Source: Chryseobacterium sp. (GTDB lineage: Bacteria > Bacteroidota > Bacteroidia > Flavobacteriales > Weeksellaceae). Taken from it: a stretch of DNA of 64,000 nucleotides. The notes under the pieces are model-generated. The model saw nothing but the letters and a program-made list of their open reading frames with translations. It did no database searches and was not told the origin of the DNA. The stretch is from positions 471,599-535,598 of the forward strand of contig NZ_JARBTK010000003.1 in assembly GCF_029240215.1 (NCBI RefSeq). The letters run 5' to 3'. Shown one piece after another: positions 9,371-17,921 of this stretch (within the stretch, counting starts at the first letter, position 1; every line of letters begins with the position of its first letter). The position numbers were made by a program, and so were the translations under genes.

Positions 9371-10237
9371 TTATTTACCTAAATAAGACTTCAAAATCTT
9401 ACTTCTGGTATTGTGTTTCAGTCTTTTGATCGCCTTTTCTTTGATCTGACGAACTCTTTCTCTTGTAAGATCGAAAGTTTCACCGATTTCTTCCAAAGTC
9501 ATTGGATGTTTACCGTTTAGTCCGAAGTATAATCTTACCAAATCTGCCTCTCTTGGAGTCAACGTGTTCAATGCTCTTTCAATTTCAATCTGAAGAGATT
9601 CAAGCATCAAATCTTTATCTGGACTCGGAGATTCTCCAGAACGCAATACGTCATACAAGTTAGAATCTTCACCTTCTACCAATGGAGCATCCATCGACAA
9701 GTGTCTTCCGGAGTTTTTCATTGATTCTTTGATGTCTTCTTCACTCATGTCAAGAACTTCAGCCAATTCTTCAGGAGAAGGTGGTCTTTCATTTTCCTGT
9801 TCAAGGTGAGCGTATGCTTTATTGATTTTGTTGATCGAACCAATTTTGTTCAGCGGTAATCTTACAATTCTCGACTGCTCAGCCAATGCCTGTAAAATCG
9901 ACTGACGAATCCACCATACGGCGTAAGAGATAAATTTAAAACCTCTTGTTTCATCATATCTTTTTGCAGCTTTCATCAATCCTAAATTCCCTTCGTTGAT
10001 CAAATCGGGAAGAGAAAGACCTTGGTTTTGGTACTGTTTAGAAACTGAAACTACGAAACGAAGGTTGGCTTTGATTAATTTTTCCAATGCGACTCTATCG
10101 CCGGCGCGGATTTTTTGCGCCAAATCTACCTCTTCGTCTGCGGTAATCAATTCTACTTTACCGATTTCCTGCAAATACTTGTCTAGTGAAGCGGTTTCCC
10201 TGTTGGTAACCTGCTTGGTTATTTTTAATTGTCTCAT
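9371..10237 (-). CDS. rpoD: Primary RNA polymerase sigma factor (RpoD/SigA)
   Basis: Housekeeping sigma factor that directs core RNA polymerase to the Bacteroidota promoter type (TTG at -33, TAnnTTTG at -7). At 288 residues it lacks the long region 1.1 and non-conserved region of E. coli RpoD, as usual in this phylum. Region 1.2 is [16 protein letters not shown]; region 2 holds [36 protein letters not shown] and the 2.4 segment [15 protein letters not shown]; region 3 includes [10 protein letters not shown]; region 4 has the helix-turn-helix [19 protein letters not shown]. It stands alone with its own terminator. Confidence 0.97.
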   Translation of the reverse strand: MRQLKITKQVTNRETASLDKYLQEIGKVELITADEEVDLAQKIRAGDRVALEKLIKANLRFVVSVSKQYQNQGLSLPDLINEGNLGLMKAAKRYDETRGFKFISYAVWWIRQSILQALAEQSRIVRLPLNKIGSINKINKAYAHLEQENERPPSPEELAEVLDMSEEDIKESMKNSGRHLSMDAPLVEGEDSNLYDVLRSGESPSPDKDLMLESLQIEIERALNTLTPREADLVRLYFGLNGKHPMTLEEIGETFDLTRERVRQIKEKAIKRLKHNTRSKILKSYLGK

Positions 10238-10395
10238 TTATTGTTATTCTCAAAAATAGAGTTACTATAGTATTATACGTTTCCAATAGCAAAAAGGTTA
10301 CAAAGGTTTTAATAATTTTTTATTTAATTAAAATGATGTTGGAAAATTAGTTGTAAATTATCGGTCTTGTTTTATTTAAATTGTTATCTAGTGTT

Positions 10396-10522
10396 GTCAT
10401 TTCGAGTAGCTTTCAAAAAGCGTATCAAGAAGTTTTTAAATAATGACTTAATTTGTATGAAGTTCACTAGTTCTCAATACATTTTTCTCCACTTTGCTTC
10501 GAAAAAAACTCGAACTAACGAA
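10396..10522. repeat. Fold-back repeat element, copy 1
   Basis: A 127-base copy of a fold-back element, repeated at 10568-10696. The ends pair (TCGAGT near the left end with ACTCGA near the right), and an inner pair (GTATCAAGAA / TTCTCAATAC) also matches, though with changes that weaken it, so this copy looks more decayed than copy 2. No open reading frame in it looks coded. Confidence 0.75.
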
Positions 10523-10567
10523 GCTGCTAATATCAGCAATCGATTTTTATGGATGGTTTTCTGCTAC

Positions 10568-10696
10568 GTCACTTCGAGTAGCTTTCAAAGAAAGCGTATC
10601 GAGAAGTTGTTGATCAATGACTGAATTTGTTGGAAGTTCACGGGTTCTCGATACATTTTTCTCCGCTTTGCTTCAAAAAATACTCGAACTGACGGA
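10568..10696. repeat. Fold-back repeat element, copy 2
   Basis: A 129-base copy, the better preserved of the two. Outer arms GTCACTTCGAGTA / TACTCGAACTGAC pair with one mismatch and the inner arms GTATCGAGAA / TTCTCGATAC pair perfectly, so the whole element could fold as a long interrupted hairpin. Similar intergenic repeats are common in flavobacterial genomes (from memory, not checked). Confidence 0.8.
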
Positions 10697-10727
10697 ATAA
10701 AAAAAAGTGAAACCGAAGCTTCACTTT
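10697..10727 (-). terminator. Terminator of S1/P1 nuclease gene
   Basis: On the minus strand AAGTGAA and TTCACTT form a stem with a short loop, followed by a run of T (top-strand A tract 10699-10706). It is 55 bases beyond the nuclease stop and abuts repeat copy 2. Confidence 0.7.
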
Positions 10728-10781
10728 AGATATAGAATTTAAAAATTGACTTTCAAAAATTCACCTATTCACAATTGATTT

Positions 10782-11573
10782 TTAAAACAAATCATTCAAT
10801 ACTTTAGCCAATCTCAAACCGCCGTAAAGAAGCTGTCTTTCCATGGTGTCGTTGAATTTATATTGGTAATCGTAACCCAATTTTGATCCGTCCGGAGTTT
10901 GTGCGTAGATTTTATTGGCAATCTGATGAGAATCATACAGCCAGTTTTCTAATGTTCCCGACTGAATTTGCTCTACTTCATTTTTAGACTTAATATCTAA
11001 AAGTTTTGCATATTCTGTGTAGCTGTATTTTTGAGAATCTACCAATTTGCCGTCCCAAACTGAGTGTAAATTTGTTTTTTCTCCAAAATAAGTGACGTTA
11101 ATTTTATTTCCGCCTAAATCTTCAGATCTTCCGGTATGCATCGGCTGAGAAAGATCTCCCATCATGTGGATCAGGAAAATCAACGCAATTTTTCTGTCTT
11201 TTTCAGAAGTTTTTTCGTCTTTGATCTGTGCAGACAAAGTTTTGATCTGAGAGTAAAGACTTGGTCCTGACTGAGCTTTTAAATTTTTTTCAAATGCTGC
11301 GAGATCTGTTTGTGGATCAATGTTTACATAATGCCACACTGAGGTCTGCTTCCAGACTCCGGTCGTATCAGATTTAATGAAATCCGGCCAGTTTGCCCAA
11401 TAAGCAAGACGTTCCTGTCCCATCATTTTTTTTATTTCTCTTTTTGCTTTACCAGACAAGTGGTTTTCTGCGATTTCTGCAATCACACGATGTCCTGTCA
11501 ATCCCCATGCATAAGAATATACGGAGCTGGAGATCATGAATAAAAGCAGCATTTTAGAATAAATACTTTTCAT
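10782..11573 (-). CDS. Secreted S1/P1-type zinc nuclease
   Basis: Single-strand-preferring nuclease/3'-nucleotidase of the S1/P1 family, using three zinc ions, exported. With the ATG at 11573 the protein has 263 residues and a signal peptide (MKSIYSKMLLLFMISSSVYSYA). Cleavage would expose the Trp of WGLTGHRVIAEIAENHL, whose N-terminal Trp and His are zinc ligands in P1 nuclease. Other ligand motifs are NWPDF, WHYVNID, LIHMMGDLSQPMHTG and NLHSVWDG. A longer frame to 11627 exists but would bury the signal peptide. It probably scavenges nucleotides or phosphate from extracellular nucleic acid. It stands alone with its own terminator. Confidence 0.92.
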   Translation of the reverse strand: MKSIYSKMLLLFMISSSVYSYAWGLTGHRVIAEIAENHLSGKAKREIKKMMGQERLAYWANWPDFIKSDTTGVWKQTSVWHYVNIDPQTDLAAFEKNLKAQSGPSLYSQIKTLSAQIKDEKTSEKDRKIALIFLIHMMGDLSQPMHTGRSEDLGGNKINVTYFGEKTNLHSVWDGKLVDSQKYSYTEYAKLLDIKSKNEVEQIQSGTLENWLYDSHQIANKIYAQTPDGSKLGYDYQYKFNDTMERQLLYGGLRLAKVLNDLF

Positions 11574-11850
11574 TTTTTTAGTAATAATTTTAGATCGACA
11601 AAGATAGTATACACTTTCCAGAAACAAATAATTATAGAAATCTTTTATGATGACTTTTTCGGTTTGTTAAATAAATTTAATCTGTCTCAGTTTTATAATA
11701 AATTTCTAAATTTTAATTTTATAGTCATCAATTCACAATTTTTATTACTAAATTGGATTAAATAAAATATTTCAAAATTTGAAATAAATACTTTTTCAAA
11801 TTTAAGAGATATATTATCTTTACACTAACAACCACATCACAGAACAGAGT

Positions 11851-12792
11851 ATGTACGACAATAGCATTGTAGATATGCATTATAACAAACTGCAGACAGA
11901 TTTTAAGGCTGAAGCAGTTGCCGTAAATCTCCTGAAATACCATCGGGCGGTCAGCAATATTTTTATCGACAGAATAGGGATCAACGACAGAGCTTATCTG
12001 AAAGATATTAAAAGTATCTCTAGCCAATATCTTGGTTTTGATGAAGAGGTTTTGAATATAAAGACTTATAGAGAAGGTATTTACGACTATTTACCTGAAG
12101 GAATTTTTCATCCGCCTTCTTTAAATACTTCAAGAAAAAATGTCGAGAGTGTAGTCAACGAAATCAGAAAACAAAAAAGAGTAGAAGATGATGCAAGAAA
12201 GTTTTTCAGACCTTTTGAGCTTGAAATTTTTTTTACGGAAATCGGTGCCTTATTAAAAGAATATGACTTTGATCTTGCAAGTGATACAGATTCTCTTTTA
12301 AAGGTTTTTTCTGAACTTTGGCCGGTTGTAAAAATGCTCGATAAAAAAAATGCTTATATTTTTATTCATATTTTACCGTTTTTTCATCAGATACGAGGAG
12401 ATAAAAAGTGGTTTGAGCGTTGTATGACCTCATTTTTGCAGGTTCCTGTGGAAATTACTTTTACTCCCAACATTATCGATAGGATTGAAGAAGAGGACGA
12501 TTCTATGCTTCTTGGAAATTCAAGATTGGGAGTTACCTACATCCCAAGCGGAAAACATATGGATGGCGAAAGAAACTGGATCGTGAACATAGGTCCGATT
12601 CCGTATGATGAGATGAAAAAGTACATTCCAGGAAATCCTTTCAGAAAAGTTCTTCAGGCTTTGTACGATTATTGCCTTCCTGTAAGTGTCGATATCGAAG
12701 AAAATTTTATTACCGAAAAGAAAGAATATTCATTCATGCTGGAAGATGACGAAAGAAATTCCAACAGGCTTGGTTTCTCTACTTTTCTGTAA
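11851..12792 (+). CDS. tssG: T6SS-iii baseplate protein TssG
   Basis: Baseplate wedge component of the contractile type VI secretion system, which pairs with TssF and TssK. The 313-residue protein has the TssG C-terminal signature in diverged form: LGVTYIPSG, then WIVNIGPIPYDEMKKYIPGNP and LQALYDYCLP, corresponding to the F-x-I-x-I-GPL and FLPGG elements of TssG. The N-terminal HYNKLQTDFKAEAVAVNLL is consistent with the family's opening helix. It is first of three co-directional genes with tssN and tssK, 53 bases from tssN. A TATCTTTA sequence at about 11813 resembles the -7 promoter element. Assignment is by motif and context. Confidence 0.72.
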   Translation: MYDNSIVDMHYNKLQTDFKAEAVAVNLLKYHRAVSNIFIDRIGINDRAYLKDIKSISSQYLGFDEEVLNIKTYREGIYDYLPEGIFHPPSLNTSRKNVESVVNEIRKQKRVEDDARKFFRPFELEIFFTEIGALLKEYDFDLASDTDSLLKVFSELWPVVKMLDKKNAYIFIHILPFFHQIRGDKKWFERCMTSFLQVPVEITFTPNIIDRIEEEDDSMLLGNSRLGVTYIPSGKHMDGERNWIVNIGPIPYDEMKKYIPGNPFRKVLQALYDYCLPVSVDIEENFITEKKEYSFMLEDDERNSNRLGFSTFL

Positions 12793-12845
12793 AATATTTT
12801 ATTATATTTACATTCATCAATCACAATCACTATTAATTTAATTAA

Positions 12846-13745
12846 ATGGAATTTTCTTCAGTAAAAGGTGTATTTCTAAGATATATTTTAGTGCCGTTGC
12901 TGGCGGTAATCATGATGGGCATTTTAGGTGCGATCAGAAGAAATCAGCCGGCAATAAAGATTAAAGTAATTATCATTTATGTATTGCTGTGCAGTTTATG
13001 TTTAGCAATTCCGGGATTTTTGGGGTTTTCGGGGAATCTGTTTAATCCTTATTATTATCTGATTTCGCAGCTTATTTATCTATTGCTAGGGATTTTTCAT
13101 GTCAATTTAATGCACCGATTTTTTAGAAAACACATCCAGTCATTTGGATTAAGTGTTTTGTTTGAATCTGTACTTTCAGTTACCTGTGTGCTTTTGGGAG
13201 CCTACTTATTTGTGCTTATTTTCATATGGGTCAGCAAAGATCAAGGATTTCCTATCATGTCTGCAACGAGTGCTCTGATCTTTTTTGTACCGATGGCATT
13301 TCATTATTGCTATATTCAGTTTATCAGTATTCCTGTTGATATTTATAAAACATGGCGATATTCTCCGGATCAGAAGCCGCCGGATTTCGAAGGGGCAGAT
13401 TTTGACCGATTGATGGTTTTGAATGTTGAACTGAGTAAAAATCTCGAAGATGCCAACAGATTCAGAATCAAAGCTAAAACTTTACCGACTGGAGTTACTT
13501 TCGGAGACTGGTTTTTCCGTGTGGTAGACGATTATAACCATAAGAATCCTAAGTCAATCATTCATCTTTCGGATGAAGAAAAGGAGTCATACTATTGGAT
13601 ATTTTACACTAAAAAATCTTTTTTCAGTTTTAGGAAATATATCGATTTTGATCAGGATATCAACACCAACAATATTTCTGAAAACGAAGTGGTCGTCTGT
13701 AAAAGGGTTATCCAGCATGAAGAAGAAGGAAGAAGATCATCATAA
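12846..13745 (+). CDS. tssN: T6SS-iii membrane protein TssN
   Basis: TssN is specific to the Bacteroidota subtype iii T6SS, where it is thought to replace part of the TssJLM membrane complex. This 299-residue protein has about five transmembrane helices in the first 165 residues (YILVPLLAVIMMGILGAI, VIIIYVLLCSLCLAIPGF, YLISQLIYLLLGIFHV, VTCVLLGAYLFVLIFIWV, ALIFFVPMAFHYCYIQF) and a cytosolic C-terminal domain (LPTGVTFGDWFFRVVDDYN). Topology, size and position between tssG and tssK fit TssN. It ends 24 bases before tssK. Confidence 0.75.
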   Translation: MEFSSVKGVFLRYILVPLLAVIMMGILGAIRRNQPAIKIKVIIIYVLLCSLCLAIPGFLGFSGNLFNPYYYLISQLIYLLLGIFHVNLMHRFFRKHIQSFGLSVLFESVLSVTCVLLGAYLFVLIFIWVSKDQGFPIMSATSALIFFVPMAFHYCYIQFISIPVDIYKTWRYSPDQKPPDFEGADFDRLMVLNVELSKNLEDANRFRIKAKTLPTGVTFGDWFFRVVDDYNHKNPKSIIHLSDEEKESYYWIFYTKKSFFSFRKYIDFDQDINTNNISENEVVVCKRVIQHEEEGRRSS

Positions 13746-13769
13746 TCACAAATTTTAAAAAGTATTACT

Positions 13770-14915
13770 ATGATACAGCCAATCAAACATTTTGCAATCA
13801 ACTGGGTCGACGGGATGAAAGTTTCTCAGAGACACCTCAATGACCAGGATAATTTTTTAATAGACACAATCAGAGATGCCAATTCTCTTGCAATTACAAC
13901 ATATAATTACGGTCTGTTGCCAATTCCCAACGAGTTTACTGACAAGACTATTTTTGATGTTCACAATACGGCAACCAATGACGTACAACTTGTTATTAAA
14001 CATTGCAGCGCTGTTACATTGGCCGGATACAGAATCGAACTGAAAGATAGGAGAGTAAGCGTAAAATCTCTTGCAAAGTCAATGAATTTGGATGAAAATC
14101 AGATCGATGGAGAATATTATATCTTAATTTCTGTCAATCCTTTTGATAAAGTACCGTTTGGTGATATTGATCCGGAAGAGATTCCACCGCGTCATCCGAA
14201 TGCTCATGCCAATTATCATATCGAATTATTAGCAGTTTCTTCGTTGAACAGCAGCTATTCTGGAGGGAATTATCTCGTTGTCGGAAAGGTAGATTTTAAA
14301 GGGAATATTGCGCAAGTCAATTCAACTTTTATTCCGCCATGTACGTCTGTACAAAGCCATCCTGCATTGATCGATTACTACAACGGATATGCAAAATCAA
14401 TTGGAAATCTTCAGCAATATGCATTTAAAATTATTCAGAAAGCATCGCATAAGAATCAAAACACAGCTTTAGCATTAAATGTAAAATCTCTGTGTACGGT
14501 TTTGGTCAATACTTTCGGAGATATGTATTTTCAGTTTAGAAATGTCATTCCTTATCAACCGCCAGTTTTTTTGATAGAAACTTTTGCTAAACTGGCTTTA
14601 AGACTTTACAATGCAACACAGGTTTTAGTTCCTGCAGAATTGGAAGAAATGTTAAATTACAGTTTAGAATGGAGTGAAATTGCGCCTCATACTTTACTCA
14701 ACCAATTATCAACCGTTGCGGAAACCAATTACGATCATCACAATTGTGGTGAACCGCTTTTGTATATTCAGCAAATGCTGAGAAGTTTAGAAATCATTTT
14801 CTCTAAATTGAGCGAACTTGATTACATTGGTCAAAGAAAAGAAAATATCATTGTCAACGAACAGGAAGTTTCTTCCAATACCAATCCGAAAAGAGGTTGG
14901 AGTGTTTTAGATTAA
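13770..14915 (+). CDS. tssK: T6SS-iii baseplate protein TssK
   Basis: TssK links the T6SS baseplate to the membrane complex. The 381-residue protein starts with INWVDGMKVSQRHLNDQDNF, the diverged form of the TssK opening W-x-EGM-x-L-x-PQHFQ-x-Q-D. DKVPFGDIDPEEIPPRHPNAH and the following IELLAVSSL match the N-terminal shell region of the family. It is shorter than proteobacterial TssK (about 440), as expected for subtype iii. It is last in the trio and followed by a terminator 24 bases on, so the three genes form one transcript. Confidence 0.8.
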   Translation: MIQPIKHFAINWVDGMKVSQRHLNDQDNFLIDTIRDANSLAITTYNYGLLPIPNEFTDKTIFDVHNTATNDVQLVIKHCSAVTLAGYRIELKDRRVSVKSLAKSMNLDENQIDGEYYILISVNPFDKVPFGDIDPEEIPPRHPNAHANYHIELLAVSSLNSSYSGGNYLVVGKVDFKGNIAQVNSTFIPPCTSVQSHPALIDYYNGYAKSIGNLQQYAFKIIQKASHKNQNTALALNVKSLCTVLVNTFGDMYFQFRNVIPYQPPVFLIETFAKLALRLYNATQVLVPAELEEMLNYSLEWSEIAPHTLLNQLSTVAETNYDHHNCGEPLLYIQQMLRSLEIIFSKLSELDYIGQRKENIIVNEQEVSSNTNPKRGWSVLD

Positions 14916-14938
14916 TCATTTCAAATTTTAAAATAAAT

Positions 14939-14972
14939 AAATCCCGAGCTTTTGTAGTTCGGGATTTTTATA
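14939..14972 (+). terminator. Terminator after tssK
   Basis: AATCCCGA and TCGGGATT pair around a loop, followed by a T-rich run; the A run on the left side makes it bidirectional, so it may also serve the convergent DtxR-type gene. Confidence 0.8.
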
Positions 14973-14994
14973 TAATGTCAAAAATTCTGAATTT

Positions 14995-15648
14995 CTATTT
15001 TTTAACCAAGATTTTCTCGGTTGCTTTTTTACTTAAAACTTCCTGTTTTTCCTCAACTTCAACTGTTACTGATCTGTCAAAATCTTCAATCTTGATAATC
15101 TTAATTTTGGTATTTAAAAGAAGTTTTCTCTCAGTGAGATAATTTAGAAAAGCATCGTCAGAAAGTGTTACCGAAGCAAAAATCACATTTTCACCAACTT
15201 TACAATCGCTTAATTTCTGTAAATCCTGAGAAATAATATTTCCGTCTTTATCAGGAATCGGTTCTCCGTGAGGGTCAAATTTCGGATAATTAAGAATCTC
15301 ATCCATTTTATCAAAAAATATTTTAGAATGTACGTGCTCCAGCTGTTCAGCAATTTCGTGAACGTTTTCCCAGCCAAAATTCATTTTTTTGACAAGAAAC
15401 ATCTCTGTCAATCGGTGTTTTCTTACCACTAAAGCTGCTTCACGTCTTCCTTTTTCGGTGACTTTCAGAGGTTTGTAGGTTTCATACACTACCCATTTTT
15501 TATCAGCAAATTTTTTCATCATATTATTGACGCTCGGCATTTTTACATTCAAAAATTTGCTGAGTTCGTTGATCGTTACTTTTCCTTCATTGTCAACTAA
15601 GTGAAACAAGGCCTTCAGATAATTTTCTTCTGTTAATGTTGTTCTCAA
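14995..15648 (-). CDS. DtxR/MntR-family metal-dependent repressor
   Basis: Metal-sensing transcriptional repressor (iron or manganese). The 217-residue protein has an N-terminal winged helix (residues 1-60, TINELSKFLNVKMPSVNNMMKKF), the dimerisation/metal-binding domain with RKHRLTEMFLVKKMNFGWENVHEIAEQLEHVHS (here cited in parts: RKHRLTEMFL and HEIAEQLEHVHS carry the ligand His and Glu), and a C-terminal SH3-like FeoA domain from about residue 140. Which metal it senses cannot be told from sequence. It is divergent from the threonine aldolase-like gene with an 85-base gap. Confidence 0.88.
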   Translation of the reverse strand: MRTTLTEENYLKALFHLVDNEGKVTINELSKFLNVKMPSVNNMMKKFADKKWVVYETYKPLKVTEKGRREAALVVRKHRLTEMFLVKKMNFGWENVHEIAEQLEHVHSKIFFDKMDEILNYPKFDPHGEPIPDKDGNIISQDLQKLSDCKVGENVIFASVTLSDDAFLNYLTERKLLLNTKIKIIKIEDFDRSVTVEVEEKQEVLSKKATEKILVKK

Positions 15649-15733
15649 AATGTTAGATGGTTTTCATTACAAATCTAACAAAATAATATTTAAAATTCAG
15701 TCTTATTATTTTAAGTTTTTTTAATTTTACTGA

Positions 15734-16765
15734 ATGAAATTTTCATTTAAGAACGACTATTCCGAGGGTTGTCATCCCCGAATTTTAGAATCACTTTTAC
15801 GTCACAATACCGATCAACAGGGGGGTTATGGAGAAGATGAATATTCTTTAAAAGCTAAAAATTTAATTAAAGAAAAAATAGACAATAAAGATGCTCAGGT
15901 TTACTTCGTTTCAGGAGGAACTCAGGCAAATCTGATTGTTATTTCTTCGGTTTTAAAACCTTATCAATGTGTGATTTCTACTTCTACAGGACATATTTTG
16001 AATAACGAAACAGGTGCAATCGAAGCAACCGGACATAAAGTTTTAAGCATAGAAACGGAAGATGGAAAACTGAAACCATCAGATATTCAGCCAATTTTAG
16101 ACAGTCATAAAAATATTCCGCATCAGGTGATGCCGAAATTGGTCTATATTTCAAATTCTACAGAGCTTGGAACAATTTACAAAAAGGAAGAGCTCGAAAA
16201 TCTTTCGAGGTTTTGTCGTGAAAATAATCTGTATCTATTCATGGATGGCGCAAGATTGGGACATGCAATTACTTCCGAAATAAGTGATTTATCTTTAAAA
16301 GATATTGCTAAACTGACCGATATTTTCTATTTGGGAGGAACAAAAAACGGAGCTTTAATAGGAGAGGCGATTATCATCAACAATCAGTCGTTGCAGGAAG
16401 ATTTCGCTTTTAATATTAAACAAAAAGGAGCTTTGTTGGCAAAAGGAAGGTTGTTGGGAATTCAGTTTTTAGAACTGATGAAGGATGATCTGTATTTTGA
16501 TTTGGCAAAACATGCGAATCAACAGGCTATGAAAATTAAAACAGCTTTATCAGAAAAAGGAATTTCTTTTCTTTCAGACACTTTTACCAATCAGATTTTT
16601 CCTGTTTTAAATCACCAAATTATTGAGATTTTATCTGAAAAATTTGAATTTTATGTCTGGAAAAATGTTGATGAAAATTTTTCGGCAGTCCGTCTGATTA
16701 CCTCATGGAATACAAGTAATGAAGCTGTCGGAGATTTTATTAAAATCATTAATAATAACCTATAA
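15734..16765 (+). CDS. Threonine aldolase family PLP enzyme
   Basis: Fold-type I PLP enzyme of the beta-eliminating lyase/low-specificity threonine aldolase family, which splits threonine into glycine and acetaldehyde. The 343-residue sequence opens with FKNDYSEGCHPRILESL, has the FVSGGTQANL cofactor-phosphate region, the LFMDGARLGHA motif with the PLP-pyridine aspartate, and the Schiff-base lysine K204 in YLGGTKNG. Length and motifs match flavobacterial members. It is a single gene followed by a strong terminator. Substrate could be threonine or another beta-hydroxy amino acid. Confidence 0.88.
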   Translation: MKFSFKNDYSEGCHPRILESLLRHNTDQQGGYGEDEYSLKAKNLIKEKIDNKDAQVYFVSGGTQANLIVISSVLKPYQCVISTSTGHILNNETGAIEATGHKVLSIETEDGKLKPSDIQPILDSHKNIPHQVMPKLVYISNSTELGTIYKKEELENLSRFCRENNLYLFMDGARLGHAITSEISDLSLKDIAKLTDIFYLGGTKNGALIGEAIIINNQSLQEDFAFNIKQKGALLAKGRLLGIQFLELMKDDLYFDLAKHANQQAMKIKTALSEKGISFLSDTFTNQIFPVLNHQIIEILSEKFEFYVWKNVDENFSAVRLITSWNTSNEAVGDFIKIINNNL

Positions 16766-16769
16766 CTAA

Positions 16770-16803
16770 AAAAAATGCAACCGGATTGAGTTGCATTTTT
16801 TTA
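16770..16803. terminator. Bidirectional terminator
   Basis: AAATGCAAC and GTTGCATTT pair perfectly around CGGATTGA, with A run on the left and T run on the right, so it can terminate both the threonine aldolase-like gene and the convergent lipoprotein gene. Confidence 0.85.
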
Positions 16804-16834
16804 TGTTTTATAAAAAATTAATTTGAAATTAAAA

Positions 16835-17338
16835 TTATTTTAGAGCTTTTGAAACCAATGTGCAATCTGCGGTTTCCAGCTTCTGACCGTCTTTGTAAGC
16901 TACTTTAGCTTCGTCGGCATATTTCATCTGACCATTGTCATCTTTTTGATTTCCAATGCCTTCAAGTAAATTTCCGTCTTTTTGTAGAAAGAAAATATCT
17001 CTTTTGCTTGTAGTACCTTCAGATGCAAATTCATAAGTCAGTTTCAGTGTATCACCAGATTTGAAACCTGTAAGATCGCCTTTTGAACTGTCTTTTTCGC
17101 TATTTTTATAAGCCATTTTTCCAGTGACTGTGCCTAGATTATCATCAATGCTCACGAAAACACTATCTTTTCCGGTTACTCCAAAATAACAGTAAGATTT
17201 TGCGCCCAAGGTATCAATTACAGCTGTAGTTGTGTCTGTGAGCGAATCTGCATTGGCGGTTGGTACAGTAGTTTCAACTTTTTTATTACAGTTGATCAGA
17301 AATAAAGATAATGAGCCTAATAGAATGTACTTTTTCAT
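16835..17338 (-). CDS. Predicted lipoprotein, unknown function
   Basis: A 167-residue protein with a lipoprotein signal (MKKYILLGSLSLFLINCNKK; Cys at residue 17 in a LINC box). A Thr/Asp-rich linker follows, then a compact domain beginning SYCYFGVTGKDSVFVSIDD with LGTVTGKMAYKN and a C-terminal cysteine (TADCTLVSK). Two cysteines of the mature domain may form a disulfide. I do not recognise the family. It is probably anchored to the inner leaflet of the outer membrane or the periplasmic face of the inner membrane. Single gene. Confidence 0.75.
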   Translation of the reverse strand: MKKYILLGSLSLFLINCNKKVETTVPTANADSLTDTTTAVIDTLGAKSYCYFGVTGKDSVFVSIDDNLGTVTGKMAYKNSEKDSSKGDLTGFKSGDTLKLTYEFASEGTTSKRDIFFLQKDGNLLEGIGNQKDDNGQMKYADEAKVAYKDGQKLETADCTLVSKALK

Positions 17339-17921
17339 GACTTTTTATATTATGTTAAATTGATTTGTATTGCTAAAATAATGATTGTAATCTGAATGGT
17401 TGGTAAATTATAGGAAAATTATATCTCAATATTTTATATATTTTTTATTAAATCATTCAACAAAAAATCTTCCAAACTCAATACTCAATACAAACTCTAA
17501 TCGCTGAGAATCGTCTAAAAATATTTTTCTGGAATGATATTCGAAATTTCGTGAAATTAAATGATAAAAAATTATCATAAATCTTATTATTAGAAATCGA
17601 AAAATTTTATGCCTAAATCTAATTTGCAATCGCTAAGAATGAAAATATTTTTCAGAATAGTATTTAGAATAAACTTCAAGCTAAATTTATTGCTAAACAA
17701 GATCTCTTAATTTTCACTACAATTTACATTGATAAACTACTTTATATTATTTTTAAAAAAGTCCTATAATTTATATTATGTTAAATAGAATATTTTTCAA
17801 ATTTCTTATTATTTATAATAAATGTTTGAAAATCAATTTATTACAGAATATCTGAAGTAAGGAATTTAGAATAAAATATACACAACAAATTGCCGTATTT
17901 TAAATTATTATTTACAAGAAA
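17339..17921. other. 583-base non-coding stretch, very AT-rich
   Basis: I find no open frame with coding character and no tRNA. It contains two diverged direct copies of a segment containing AATCGCT-AGAAT followed by AAATATTTTTC and GAAT-x-GTAT (about 17499-17549 and 17628-17670), which look like remnants of an older duplication. Confidence 0.5.

Noticed and set aside
9996..10259. 87-residue ORF antisense to rpoD
   Set aside because: Shadow of the well-supported rpoD gene.
10367..10624. Open frame of 85 residues on the plus strand
   Set aside because: It runs through the fold-back repeats, has low-complexity aromatic/basic composition and no similarity to the usual gene style; a by-product of the repeat.
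10782..14915. S1/P1 nuclease as a T6SS effector
   Set aside because: It has a Sec signal peptide, opposite strand and its own terminator; no evidence ties it to the T6SS genes.
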